Origin: Xylona heveae TC161
Taxonomy: Eukaryota; Ascomycota; Xylonomycetes; Xylonales; Xylonaceae
Assembly: GCF_001619985.1 (NCBI RefSeq)
Contig: NW_017264203.1
Location: 868,001 to 932,000, forward strand
Direction: 5' to 3'
DNA: 64,000 bases
The notes under the pieces: generated by a model
What the model was told of the DNA's origin: nothing
Databases searched by the model: none
What the model saw: only the letters and a program-made list of their open reading frames with translations
Part shown: piece by piece, positions 47,678-58,392 of the stretch
Layout of the letters: each line of letters starts with the position of its first letter
How positions within the stretch are numbered: the first letter of the stretch is position 1
Program-made: the position numbers and the translations under genes

Positions 47678-48120
47678 GGAAGCAAAAGTTAGATTTCGCT
47701 TTGCAAATAAATTGAACGGAGATTGGCATTGTCAGCTCTACTTATACACCAAGAATTCACTGAATATTGAAAAAGTATATTCTCTCGCCAATAGATAAAA
47801 AAAATAAAAACAAAACAGAATTGTGATTTTGCAAGAGATTGATGCTAAATTGAGTGATTGAGGATGAAATAGCTTCGTAGATGTGTAGCCATGAACATGA
47901 AATTTTGTTCCAATACAGTTCTGTAATGTGTAGAAACACCAAATTAGACAAGCACATTGCTGATTCCGCCTGATAACATTGATAATATATTCGATGAATG
48001 TTGGTTTCGCTGGGAGAGGGTAGGCCCGAGGCAAGTGGAATATCATTAGTCCAGTAGAGACATCGAACGTGTCGGGAACGTTGACGAGGCCACCTAAACA
48101 AACCCCGAAAGGAACCCGCC
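47678..48120. other. Intergenic region between OST3 and RFT1
   Basis: Tandem genes on the + strand are separated by an A/T-rich stretch with several AATAAA-like words near 47706 and 47800, fitting OST3 3'-end formation, then the RFT1 promoter. No gene seen. Confidence 0.6.
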
Positions 48121-50121
48121 ATGGGGAAATTGTCAAAAGAAACCGCTGAATCCAATGTGAGCCAAAATGGCGAGAATAAAAATTTACTTTGGCGATCCGT
48201 ACAAGGAGCGACATTTTTGATCCTCTTGCAAGTGGCGTCTCGGGCCCTTACCTTCATCGTCAATCAGATCCTCATACGTTTCCTCTCACCAGAGCTGGTG
48301 GGAATATCTACCCAACTGGAGCTCTATTCAATTTCAGTCCTCTATTTTTCAAGAGAGAGTCTTAGGGTTGCTCTACAACGACAGACACCTGCTAATGAGC
48401 GGGCGAAAAATGGCGTCTCCAAAGAAGAACCCGCCACAGGGGATGAGCGATCACCATCGAAACAAGGCGGTTCAAGCGCAAATAAGAATTCATATTTAGA
48501 TGCCTTTTCCCCTGCCGGAAAAGTTCAAACTCTGGTCAATACTTCATACCTAGCCGTTGCTTTAGGCATTCCTTTGGCATACATCATTGCTACATTCTAC
48601 CTCCAATCGGATAGTGCAAAGGTAGCATACTTTTCCGAATCTTTATCGCTCTATGGCCTGGCTACCGTGATCGAGCTCCTTGCGGAGCCGGGCTTTGTGG
48701 TCGCCCAGGAAAAGATGGTCTTCAAAATCCGAGCATCTGCAGAAACAACAGCTACCATTGCGCGATGCTTTCTGGCCTGTGGACTTGTTGTTTGGGCCAG
48801 CACCAACAAGCACGACATTGGAGTTCTTCCGTTTGCTGCGGGTCAGCTGAGCTATGCTATGCTCCTTAATATCACTTACTATTCTAAGCTATATGAAGCA
48901 TCTTCCAGAGAGGGTTTCTCATTTCTGCCCAAGCCTCTGGCTTCTAGGTAGGTGATCGTGGCCGTATTGAGAGTCATTCTCCAGGACCTACTGACAACCC
49001 ATGCCTAGCGAGAAATCATACCTCATCATGTCGTACTTTTCTCGGCCATTGTGTCTTTTGACGGGTAGCCTTTTCATTCAGTCAGCTGTCAAATACGTTC
49101 TCACGCAAGGAGATGCGCTGTTGATGGTGAGCTTGAGCTCTCTGCAAGAGCAGGGCGCCTTTGCCCTCGCATCAAATTATGGCGGATTGGTTGCACGGAT
49201 GCTCTTTCAGCCAATTGAGGAGAGCAGCAGGAACTTGTTCTCAAAGTTGCTGTCGTCGTCTTCTCCGGATTCGAGATCATCCACGACCAAACAGCCTTCC
49301 ACTGGCGTCGCCGGTAATCAAGACGCATCGCCTAGTGAAACTCATAACCCGCTTCGATCAGCTCAATCTATCCTTAACGATATCCTGAAGCTTTATCTAT
49401 TGCTTTCTCTGGTAGCGTGTGCTCTTGGGCCAACAATTGCGCCGCTGTTGCTACGTCTCGTTGCCGGATCACGGTGGTCTAGTACAAGCGCCAGCTCAGT
49501 CCTCGCTACATATTGTTACTACATTCCACTGCTCGCGCTCAATGGTATCACCGAAGCCTTCATCTCATCAGTAGCTACAAGCAAGCAACTGCACGCCCAG
49601 TCTATCTGGATGTGCGGCTTTTTTGTCATCTTCGCCGGTTCCAGCGTCTTCTTTATGCGATTTCTCCAATGGGGCGCCGAGGGTCTCGTGTGGGCTAATG
49701 CCATTAATATGGTCATGCGCATTGTCTGGAGTTGGACCTTTATTCAGCAATATTTTAGGCAGAATGGCGAGAGCCTGGATATCAAATCGGTCCTTCCAAA
49801 TGGTGGATCACTCGCTGCAAGTGTTGGTGCCGCAGCGGAACTGAAAATGCTCCAGGAAAGATCATTCGGTGGCAGCTTGCTAGAAGACTTGATCAAAGCT
49901 GCAGGAGTGGCCGGAATAATGGCGTTGTCCCTGTAAGTTCTGTCCGCGCTTTCACCTGTGTTCGTTCTTTCATTCAATTGTTGGCCTGATTCTAGACTTG
50001 AATCTCGGAGGCTTTCAAAGTACCACATATTACTCCAAACTAAGATACTAACAATCTCAGGGCTTATTTCGAACGTCATTATCTCATTCATTGCTATACC
50101 TTGCTTCGGCCAAAATCATAA
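48121..50121 (+). CDS. RFT1: Man5GlcNAc2-PP-dolichol translocation protein Rft1
   Basis: Three exons, 48121-48947, 49009-49932 and 50061-50121, encode about 603 residues. SVQGATFLILLQVASRALTFIVNQILIRFLSPE is the conserved first helix region of the MATE-like Rft1 fold; later markers are ELLAEPGFVVAQEK, ALLMVSLSSLQEQGAFALASNYGGLVARMLFQPIEE and YYIPLLALNGITEAFISS. About twelve to fourteen hydrophobic helices are visible, with a polar insert (KNGVSKEEPATGDERSPSK) in an early loop. The acceptor at 50059-50060 follows ACTAAC and yields a tail AYFERHYLIHCYTLLRP, typical of the family; an earlier AG at 49994-49995 would give an atypical, much longer tail. Rft1 is required for lipid-linked oligosaccharide supply in the ER; its exact flippase role is debated. 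Confidence 0.92.
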
Positions 50122-50559
50122 ACCTCAAATCAGGAAAAAAAAGAAAAACATACTCGGCTCCGCTCAAAGTAGCCTCACACGGACCATTTGCTTACAATTC
50201 AGAGCTTTCAATCAAGTAGAAATCATCAACGTTGAATTATATATATATCCTAACCAATAGAAAGACTTTTCAAGACCATGCCTGTTCCCATCTGTCTTTA
50301 AACAAAAAATAACTACAATCCTAATCTCCCATCTTGCCCTCTATATGATATCCTCTAGAATGCACCTTATGTTTTTGTCTCAAAAAAGAGTAAGAGCGCT
50401 CGCGATACTCTAGATGCTCGCTGTTTTTAGGTGTCTGCCATCTAACTTCGCTCTAGCAAATATCTCGCTGAGATATAGATTTTGACCCAAATGCTTCATG
50501 AGATGCAATATCCTCTACTGGTCCCTTGCTGGCAACAAATAATGGATGTAAGGGATTGT
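50122..50559. other. Convergent intergenic region
   Basis: It lies between the 3' ends of RFT1 (+) and DBP3 (-). A/T-rich, with a TATATATAT run near 50237. No gene seen. Confidence 0.6.
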
Positions 50560-52913
50560 CTAATCATCAAAAGTAATCTTCTTCGCGGGCTTCATGTCCT
50601 CTGTATCTTTGAAGAAGGCACCGTATGCGTCGTGCGACTTCTTCTTGACCGTGGTGCCGAACTTGAGAAGCTCTTGCGGGACAGGCTGGTTGGCGGCTTT
50701 GAGGACGTTGATCAAACTAGGAAACCCGTATCAGTATATATGTCTTGCATTACCCAGCAATACTGTAGAAAAGAAAGGAAGGAAGGAAGGAAGGAAGGAA
50801 GGAAGGAAGGAAGGAAGTGTGACGGGGGATGACGTACGCTCCAGACTGCGCTTTGTCGTGTTCCGTGAACAAGGTGATTGCCGCGCCGTCTTGGCCAGCT
50901 CGTCCGGTTCTACATGTGCAAGCAAAATCGTTAGCTACGCTTTCTTTGAGATTATACGCTCGAGATAGGACACTGCGCTCAATAACGCGGTTGCGATTGA
51001 GATTGATGTGCATAAGAGGCAAAAAACAAAGATTGAAGAGGATTGAAGAAAAAGAAAAAGAGGTCGACGTACCTTCCAATACGATGAACATAATCCTCCA
51101 CAGTCAGGGGAAAGGTGACGTTAATCACCATTTTGACGGCAGGGATATCCAGACCTCTGGCTGCGACATCCGTGGCCACGAGAAGTGGGACTTTGCCCTG
51201 CTTGAAGGCATCCAAACTGGATGTGCGTTGTTGCTGGCTCAAATCGCCATGGATGCCAGCGACACGCAGGCCCTTGGCGCGAAGGAAGTTCTCGACGCGG
51301 GTAGCTTCCTTTTTGTACAGGCAGAATACAAGAATGCGGTCGTCGCGCTGAGCGCCGGACTGGTGTTGCTTGAGCAGTTGAAGCAGGCGCTGCTCTTTGC
51401 CGCGGGGGTCAACGACCTCGACGGTCTGCGTGATGCGCGTGTTGGCGCGCAATTCGCCCGTGGGGTTGTCGCCAATGGTGATCTTGACGGGGTCGTTCAT
51501 GAATGTAGCGGCGAGTTCACGAACAGATGGGGGCCAAGTGGCGGTGAACATGAGTGTCTGGCGGGCATTTGAAGCAGAAGTGGTGGAGATGATTTTGCGG
51601 ATTTCTTGCTCGAAACCTGGATAATGTGGAAAAAAAACAAATTGTCAGCAGGTGGATAAGATACGTTTGATGTAGCGAATGAAAGAGAATTAGGGATGTG
51701 GGTAGGTAGGAATGCGGGTGAAAGTTAACTGACCCTTGTCCAGCATCCGGTCAGCCTCGTCAAGGACGACATAATTGACCTGGCTGAGATTCGCGGCGCC
51801 CTCGTCGATCAAGTCGTTCAAGCGTCCAGGCGTGGCGACGACAATGGAAGCGGTCTTCAAAGCCCTGCGCTGCTCCTCCTTGGGCACACCACCGTAGACG
51901 CAGACCACAGAGAGCCCAGCTGGCGTGGCCAGCTTGACCATCTGGTCGTTGATTTGCTGAGCCAATTCTCGGGTCGGCGAGACAATGACTGCCCTAGGGC
52001 CCTTGGACTTCTTCGATAGAGATGACACTGCGCGTATGCAGGGAACGCCGAATGCCATGGTTTTTCCGGATCCGGTTTCAGCGACACCAATCATGTCCCG
52101 ACCAGAAAGCAGGAATGGCCACGACGCGGCTTGAATGGGTGTAGGAGCGCTGAAGTTCTTGAATGGCTCCCGCTCCGATTCATTAGTGACAGGGAGGTAT
52201 GCGAAAGATACAATGGGTCTGAGCGGGGCGGAGGCCTTAGGGTCCGTCACGGCAACAAAGTGTTTCGAGAGGAAGGAGTCAATCTCTGACTGCGGCAGAG
52301 CAGTCAAGGCTGGATCCTCGCGATAAGACTCGGACGAGGAACCGCTGGGCTTGGCAAGTTCGCTCGACGGGACTGCAGAAGTCTCCTTGGACGTTTTAGA
52401 AGACTCAACTTCCATTGGCGTGGTCGAGCCTGTTGCTACAGCGCTGGAATCGGTTGCACTCTCTTTCGCATCCTTCTTGGCGCGCTTGGAAGCCTTCCGG
52501 GCTTCCTTCTCTGCCTTGCGCTTCGCCTTTTCGGCCTTCTTCTCGCTCTCGGCGTCAGTAGATCCAGCTACTTCAGCACCGGCCTCCTCCTCATTTCCAA
52601 CTTTGGGGGTGCTCTCTCCAGAGGCCGCGGCAGCTTCGGCCTTCTGAAGCTTTCTGAGGCGCTTCCGCTCCTTCTTGGCTTCCTTGTCCTCTTTCTCGGT
52701 CTTCTTGTCTTTCTTCTCGACCGCACTGGCGTCGGTCATTGAGACATCCTCAACAGTGTCCTCGGGTTCAGTTGACGCGCTCTTGCTCTTGCTCTTCTTG
52801 CTCTTCTTGTCCTTGTCCTTGCGGCTTTTCTTGCTAGCAGGAGCGTCGCCGTTCAGCATTTCCGCGGCATCGACGTTTCCCGCATCGGCGAGTTCTCTAA
52901 CACGCTTAGCCAT
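50560..52913 (-). CDS. DBP3: ATP-dependent DEAD-box RNA helicase Dbp3
   Basis: Four exons, 52913-51734, 51616-51073, 50909-50838 and 50716-50560, encode about 650 residues. The first 200 residues are Lys/Glu/Ser-rich (repeats of KKSKKSKSK and [12 protein letters not shown]), as in nucleolar helicases. The helicase core has [14 protein letters not shown] (Q motif), AETGSGKT (278-285), [27 protein letters not shown] (DEAD 385-388), [30 protein letters not shown] and [13 protein letters not shown]. The C-terminus ends [11 protein letters not shown]...KKITFDD, matching Dbp3, a 60S ribosome assembly factor for 27SA pre-rRNA processing. An in-frame ATG 63 bases upstream is possible, but MAKR is the usual family start. 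The last intron holds a GGAA repeat. Confidence 0.95.
50776..50817. repeat. GGAA microsatellite in the last DBP3 intron
   Basis: About ten perfect GGAA units on the + strand, TTCC on the gene strand, lie between the last two coding exons and make a long pyrimidine tract before the acceptor. Confidence 0.9.
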
Positions 52914-53444
52914 TTTGTTCAAAGGGCTGTTTGTGGAGGAAAAATGATAAATCCTTTGGCCGCTCTCGATCGGCACAATTTGTGGGATTGATTTTCTCCA
53001 GATTTGCCATTTTCTTTTTCCCCAAAGGCCCGATCACCGACGACCCTTAACCCATTTAGGATGGATGGGGTCTTTTCGGCTCAGGGTCTTTAGCGGAGAT
53101 TTCCCTTCTTATCTTATCACTGATTTACTACTCTTTCACCACCATGAGGAACAACAATTGTAAGAAGCAAGGCAATTAATAGCCTTGTAAATATACAGCG
53201 AATTTCTCTATAAAGAAATTTTTTAAATGAACTCACGGAGAGCAATTTAAAAATAATCCAGTACGTTTCCATAGGTATCAGGGAAATGGCAATTTCGATG
53301 TTGAAAAAAACAATACAGATTAATATATTGCGTGACGAATAAAACATAACACGAAATATGGAATACTTTCATTTTATGTCAAGCACCTCAGTATCTTGAC
53401 AAACATAAATATCATTTATAAGAACAACACCAAATCACACAGAT
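52914..53444. other. Intergenic region between DBP3 and the oxidoreductase
   Basis: It contains the DBP3 promoter and leader, then an A/T-rich 3' flank of the oxidoreductase gene (both on the - strand). No gene seen. Confidence 0.6.
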
Positions 53445-54787
53445 TCAGTCAACAGTACATATGATTTTCCCCCTTGTCTGATTGCTTTCCATCAATTTAT
53501 GCGCCTCGACAATCCTCTCAAAGGGGAGAACTTTCTCAATATAAACCTTGAAACTGCCATCAACAAATTTCGGCAACGCGTGGTCTTGCAACGTATCTCT
53601 GAGACGGCCCTGATAAGCTTCGTCGCGACTTCGAAGAGTACTACCTTCAAAACGCAGGCGTTTGGCGACAAAAAGTCCAATATCCACCGGTCCGTCTGTC
53701 CTGGTACCACTCATCATGCCCAAAGAAACGATGCGCCCATCCCTCGCACCGGCAATGAGATCTTGCTGGAAGTAGCTCTGTCCGACTGGATCGACGATAA
53801 TATCTACCCCTTTTCCGTTGGTCGCCTGGAGAAGAGCCTGTGCCCAGTCTCCTGACCGATAATTAAATCCGCCGGTAGCGCCGAGCTCCTTCACACAGAA
53901 GTCAATCTTCTCCTGTGACGAAGCCGTCACGTAGATGGCAGACGCCCCGTCAGCCTTACTCAGTTGAATTCCTGCAATAGAGACGGCAGAGGCTCCAGCG
54001 TGCCAGAGGATGGACTTCCCTCGGCTGTATTCGCCCACGAGATACATGGCTTGCGAGGCTGTTATCCACGTCTTTAGATATTAAGACTGCTCGTTAGCTT
54101 TGTTGATGGGTTTGTCGAGGGCCACGCGTGCAATTTTCAGTAAATGGATGTTAAAACAACGTACCTCTGGGATGCCTGCAGCTTGCTCCCATGAGAGAGA
54201 TTTCGGTTTGTGGAGTAACATATGTGTAGACACAGCAACGTACTCAGCATAGGCGCCTGTACATACAATAAATCAGTGTGATTGGTAAAATTGCGGGCAC
54301 CTTCCAATATCATTTGAATAGACAAGGAAAGCAATGGGAAGGAAAAGCGATGAAATATGACATTACTAACCGCCATATGCTAGTCCAAAAACCTCGTCGC
54401 CCACTTTGAATGACCGTTCGGCATCCTCGTTTGTCCGACTCTCGATGATGCCGGAAAACTCGACGCCCATTGTAGCTGGTGCTTGTGATGGCACGGGGTA
54501 TTTGCCTTCCCGCTGTAACAGGTCCATACGGTTCAATCCGAATGCTTTGACCTTTACAATTACCTCAGAACCTTTGGGAACAGGTTTGGGTATGGTGTCC
54601 ACAAAGAGAGCATCGGCAGGGCCAGACCCATTCTTGATACCTGTAAAGTCAAGTAAGCATACTTACCACAGTGAACGAAAGTAGCAGACATTGAAGGCAA
54701 ATCAATAATTTCACATTGACAAGCAAACTAGTCAATGAGCAAAATCATGACTGGAGTATTACCAATTGCACGCATCGTCTCTCCCAT
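53445..54787 (-). CDS. Quinone oxidoreductase, zeta-crystallin type (MDR superfamily)
   Basis: Four exons, 54787-54763, 54640-54371, 54256-54165 and 54071-53445, encode about 337 residues. The N-terminal GroES-like part has KAFGLNRMDLLQREGKYP and PATMGVEFSGII; the nucleotide-binding part has ILWHAGASAVSIAGIQLSK in place of the usual GAAGGVG loop, followed by ATGGFNYRSGDW and IVDPVGQSY. No zinc-binding cysteines or histidines are seen, so it is the zinc-free class that reduces quinones or enals with NADPH. The first coding exon is only 25 bases (MGETMRAIG), and a 122-base intron follows. It resembles p53-inducible TP53I3/PIG3-like enzymes. Substrate is unknown; its neighbours do not suggest a pathway. 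Confidence 0.88.
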
Positions 54788-55736
54788 TTTTGTACTTTAG
54801 TTCCCAAAGCTTTCGAATATAGAAGGAAATGACAAAGCTGTCTATGTGACGAATTGTAACCTCTGCTGAAAGTGTAGTAGGACTATCGATTTTCACCCTC
54901 AAATTTTAGATCTCAGTAAGTATTACTAAAGATTGAACAAGGAGTCACAAAGAGATTTGTTGTATATTCCGGGCAAAGTCAAGATGCGATCAATTCATGT
55001 AAAATTTTTTTTTTGATTGGCCTTCCTCGGATTTAAATTTTGGCCTAATTCTAGGCAACTTTAGCGATGATCACATCCGCGTCATGAGGGGCAAGTCGTG
55101 ACGTTGTCCCTCGGCTTTCATCTGTCATCTGTCTCAATTAAGTAGATTATTCATCTATGGCTACAGAGGCAAGGAGTTGGCTATCTAAGGTAGGTAGGTA
55201 GTACTGCAACCATCTACCCTATCCAATTGCAGGTAAATTATGAGCTGCAAAGCATCCGCCTCGATCTCCCCTAGCAGCCAGGGAGCAAAAGCTACCTAGC
55301 GGATTACCGAGGTTATTTCGGTGAACCATGTGTTAGCTAAACAAACGAAAACATCGGTCTCTGCATTCATGTAGTTTTTTTGATTAACTTACCATATTCC
55401 GAGAGTGTAAAGAGAGTAACCAGTAACCTCAAAAGCGATTCTCGATTCAATACCAGCTAAGATTATGGTCTGCAATGGCTTAGTAAAAGAGATACTGTTG
55501 TATTTGAAGTAATTAAATATTAAAACATTTTGAGAAGATTGACATGAGCTCAATATTGAGAAACAATTGCCGCCTTGTCATTGCTCTAGCTAAAGTGCTT
55601 CTTAAAAAATCTCAACAGGAAAGAGCAAAGCGAAACCAAATTGAGTACAACATTGCCTATGTTAAAACGTTATTCTACGAGATCCAAACGCCTACTCCCA
55701 TTTACATCTAATGATGCTGCCCAAGAAATTTGTCGA
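54788..55736. other. Intergenic region
   Basis: Holds the oxidoreductase promoter and the RFA1 3' flank. It has the run AAGGTAGGTAGGTAGT near 55188 and GCTACCTAGCGG near 55291, words common in the promoters of this genome, and T-rich tracts. No gene seen. Confidence 0.55.
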
Positions 55737-57842
55737 TTAGCCGTAGTATGCATAGTTATAGTCTTCCGTGTCGTAGAGTTGAATGATGCTGTTCAGCCTT
55801 TCGGATTCAGCAGCGAGATTCAACGGATTGGCAAAGGAGACTTGATATCGAACCCTGAAAAGTAGGAGAAACGTTGAATTAGTATTACAAGCTCACAAAT
55901 TTGAATCCTGATACGCAGGCCTGCATTGACGTACCTCTGTTGATCCTGGAAATTGTCCATTTTCGCTCTGCACTTGAACACCCATGTACGACAATTGGCT
56001 TCCTGAAACACTTCTTCGGCAGCCTTCTCGTCACTTTCCCGCAGCGCCATCAGCTGATCCGCACTCATTCCAATTATCATCCGTCCAACATCGTCAAAAC
56101 AATTGAGCCAAATCTGACCCGTGTGATCGCTGACGTTCAAACTCAGAATATATCGATACTCGGGCCGTGGGTACGATTTGTCGCATCGCTCACAACGCCA
56201 TTCATCGGGCGAGACCTCGAAGACCTTCTTGTTGCATCCTTCTGAGAGGCAGGCGGGGTATGCTATGTTGTCCTGCTTGACATATATGACAGTAGCCTTG
56301 GTAGTGAAATAATCCACGCTCTCAGAGTAACCAAGCTGCTCGTCTCGAATCTGAGCGATGCTTTTGTATACTTCATTGCGGGAACCTGCGCCCCCTGTTG
56401 CGGCAGCTAGCGAAGCATGCGACATGAAAGAGTCGGCGTGTCCTTGAGCATCGTACCATCCCTTCAGTCGATGCGCTTCGTCAATGTCAGGATCCACGGT
56501 CATGGAGCCGGAGCTTAACAAGCTCAGACTTCGGCCACCAAAATCAGAAACTTTGACACCTTTGAAAGCAATTACAGAGTCAGGTTGCACATCGAAATTT
56601 GTCGCGGTTCTACCCCAAATGGTCAAGCGGACAGAGAAATTAGTGTTGTCAACCAAGGTAAGGTCGCGTTTATCATAAGGTTTGCTCGTGGTCTTGGACA
56701 CAATCTGAGAAACCTCGCCAACTTCTTTCAATACGCCAATGGTATCAATGGTGGTATCCTTTTCGACCGATTGGAGGTCTCCGATGTTGGTGAAGTTGAA
56801 CCGTACTTGTGGAATGCTGTCTTGGTCTTCAGACTTCTCGACGACAGTCTCTCGCTCGAAAGTCAGTTCATAGTCGTTGTTCAGATTGGTAAATTGCTTC
56901 TTGGCCAAGTTAACGCGGCACGGACTGCTAATGTAATAAACGCAGCCTTCCTGAAACAAATCGTAAAACATGTCACACTGGTCATTAAAACCAGTCGCCT
57001 TGATCTCACCACTGTCGTCGAGTAGGTTGACGCTGAATAGCTTGCCTTCACCATTCTTGTTGTGCCATGTTTTAATGTCGGACTTGTGAGTGACACGAGC
57101 TTTGATGGTCCACTTGTGTCCGTATGGAGAAAGTGCCTCGATGGGATAAACATTTCCGTGGGAGAAAGAGGGACCACTCGAGGCGTGAGATTGTTGGACG
57201 CGGCTGGGGGCTTGATTGTAAGGGGCCGACACGTTTCCGTAGAAGCCATTGCTTGATATCACGGTTGGCTGCGGTGCGGCCTGTTCCGTTGGAGCAGGCT
57301 CCAGAGGTCTTGGCTCCCCCATCTTCTCGCACTCCCCATACTGCTCCAATACGTCCAAGTCTAACACGATAATAATCCTGTCTGGGTTAGCTTCTGCGGA
57401 AGGATACTCGTAAAGTGCCGTACTTTTTTCCTTTCACTTGGTTGGCTTGAAATGACTTCAGCCGACAGATTACACCCTTTCTGAGCTTTCCTTCATGAAC
57501 GACATAATTCGCCTCTTGGAAATAGTCAATCAATCAACGTTATATGATCAATGTGGTCATGGAACCGAACGTACGAGTAGCAAGCATGCTTTGCACAAAA
57601 TTCTGAATATCACTGAAGACTACCCGGTACCGCTCCGGAGAGCCCGGTTGCCCGGCAAGCGGCTTTATCTGCACACATTGAAGAATAGGATTCGCAACCG
57701 CATATTCAGGATTGTTCCCGCCGTCGAAGATTGCGCTAGACGCAGGAATAGTCAGTGCCCGCAGCCAAAAGTGTTACTCCACCGAGAGAAGAACCTACTT
57801 TAGGGATCCTTGATCGATAATCGACGCTGCATCGGCAGCCAT
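55737..57842 (-). CDS. RFA1: Replication protein A large subunit
   Basis: Five exons, 57842-57799, 57735-57575, 57514-57424, 57377-55935 and 55854-55737, encode about 618 residues. The N-terminal OB fold (NAIFDGGNNPEYA, PILQCVQIKPL, RYRVVFSDIQNFVQSML) is followed by a Pro/Gln-rich linker, then DBD-A (PYGHKWTIKARVTHKSDIKTW, VNLLDDSGEIKATGF), DBD-B (NFSVRLTIWGRTATNFD, VIAFKGVKVSDFGGRSLSLLSSG) and DBD-C with a zinc ribbon (CLSEGCNKKVFEV, WRCERCDKSYPRPEYRY). The last exon restores VRYQVSFANPLNLAAESERL. Rpa1 coats single-stranded DNA in replication and repair. The promoter carries a perfect ACGCGAA/TTCGCGT inverted repeat, fitting S-phase control. Confidence 0.97.
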
Positions 57843-58392
57843 TTTGTACCAAGAACGATTGTTGCTGATTGCAAGTCGAGAGGAGTGCAGTGTCTGGTCC
57901 TGTGGCAAGTCTGCTGAGGACGTGTTTTTGATTTGGGAGACGCGAAGGGTTCGCGTTAAGTGCTCTCGTGCCGCGCTAGGCCCAACGCGGTAATAAGATA
58001 GGCTGCCTCACAACGCGGGGGCCCGGAAGCTTACCAAGCTTCATAAAAAAAAATCAATAATTCTTCACTAATAATTATGGAGGATCTATTTTGCATTGTC
58101 AGCCATTCTATATTTTGAAGGGAAATCAGAGCGAGGCTCTCAGCAACTTTGTTTTGGTAAAATATTAGAAGCAGCACCATAGCATGGATAAAATGCTAAA
58201 AAGTACTTTAGATACTTCGGTGCAAACAAACCCCCACACCTCGCACGAATCCGGTGTTTTGCGGAACATTTTACTTCAGGCACCAAACCTCGCTAAGTGG
58301 GGGAGCTCATTTGTGACGTCTGTTCAACCCGTTCCTTTGCGTATCGTATTTTGTACCTTCCTGGACCATCTTGCGATATTGTGCCTTGAAGC
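57843..58392. promoter_or_regulatory. Divergent promoter of RFA1 and UBP14
   Basis: This 550-base region separates two divergent genes. The RFA1 side carries the ACGCGAA/TTCGCGT pair at 57940-57956 and another CAACGCGG near 57981. The UBP14 side is A/T-richer with no clear motif. The open frame at 58184-58396 overlaps the start region and is not supported. Confidence 0.5.
57940..57956. promoter_or_regulatory. Inverted MCB-like pair in the RFA1 promoter
   Basis: ACGCGAA and TTCGCGT flank a 3-base spacer (GGG) about 98-114 bases upstream of the RFA1 ATG. Both halves match the ACGCG core of MBF sites. The symmetry suggests a paired binding site; function is inferred. Confidence 0.55.

Noticed and set aside
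50779-50818. Peptides from the GGAA repeat (EGRK- and LPSF-type repeats) as a repetitive protein
   Set aside because: The repeat lies inside the last DBP3 intron, whose splice sites are clear and keep the reading phase.
55820-55935. Direct read-through of the RFA1 fourth exon to a stop at 55820
   Set aside because: A GTACGT donor follows GATCAACAGAG, and the next exon supplies the expected RFA1 end (VRYQVSFANPLN); the read-through tail is intron sequence.
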